From assembly GCF_021155765.1 (NCBI RefSeq), contig NC_060111.1:3644981-3708980 (forward strand): DNA of 64,000 nt, given 5' to 3'. The stretch comes from Diprion similis. Its lineage: Eukaryota > Arthropoda > Insecta > Hymenoptera > Diprionidae. Each line of letters starts with the position of its first letter. The first letter of the stretch is position 1. The notes under the pieces are model-generated. The model did no database searches. It saw only the letters and a list, made by a program, of their open reading frames with translations, and was not told where the DNA came from. The position numbers and the translations under genes were made by a program. This document shows positions 63,973 to 64,000 of the stretch, piece by piece.

Positions 63973-64000
63973 TGTATAATATGATCAACGATCAGACGCG
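62375..64000. other. slo intron upstream of the first visible exon
   Basis: No further slowpoke exon is seen before the window ends. It contains a fold-back element and (TA)n near 63880-63970. The membrane-domain exons and promoter must lie to the right. Confidence 0.55.
62869..63532. mobile_element. Fold-back element, GGGTGTCCC family member 4
   Basis: GGGTGGTCCTTGTTCAGGGT at the left and ACCCTGAATAAGAACCACCC then TA at the right. The arms share inverted blocks such as CATTTTATTGTAAGAGTAA against TTACTCTTGCGATAAAAT. It is the most diverged member, but length (about 660 bp) and end motif match the others. Confidence 0.8.

Overview
The window looks like nuclear DNA of an insect, most likely a hymenopteran, perhaps a sawfly; that placement is a low-confidence inference. 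It is AT-rich. Genes are intron-rich, with GT-AG introns. There are two perilipin-type lipid-droplet genes, a long midgut-type cadherin and the 3' half of the slowpoke BK channel. Many simple repeats and fold-back DNA elements lie among them. I see no bacterial, viral, CRISPR or RNA-gene features.

Layout. (1) 1-4505: a 304-bp satellite running off the left edge. About 13 near-identical monomers are followed by two decaying ones and a relic to about 4660. (2) 5846-13442, minus strand: two tandem PAT-domain genes. Lsd-2-like has 3 coding exons and 283 aa. Lsd-1-like has 6 coding exons and 423 aa, with a possible 349-aa short form. (3) 15432-23332, plus strand: a complete 32-exon cadherin gene of 1667 aa, with signal peptide, about 11-12 cadherin repeats, one membrane span and a short tail. 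All exon phases agree. (4) 23.3-28.9 kb: AT-rich low-complexity DNA between the convergent 3' ends of the cadherin and slowpoke genes. (5) 28924-62374, minus strand: the C-terminal cytoplasmic half of slowpoke (end of RCK1, variable linker, RCK2 with calcium bowl). The pore and membrane exons must lie beyond the right edge.

The slowpoke region is the most interesting part. It has a duplicated pair of 113-nt exons that look mutually exclusive. The RCK1-RCK2 linker is encoded by a run of very short exons that are all phase 1-1, so each can be skipped or included without breaking frame. Four candidate cassettes were inferred from splice sites and phase only (36, 69, 21 and 96 nt). The introns hold several families of long inverted-repeat (fold-back, MITE-like) elements, including four copies of one family and one element with two nested palindromes.

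The perilipins act together on lipid storage and lipolysis at droplet surfaces. The cadherin and slowpoke are functionally unrelated neighbours. All family assignments rest on recognising protein sequence by eye; no database search was run.
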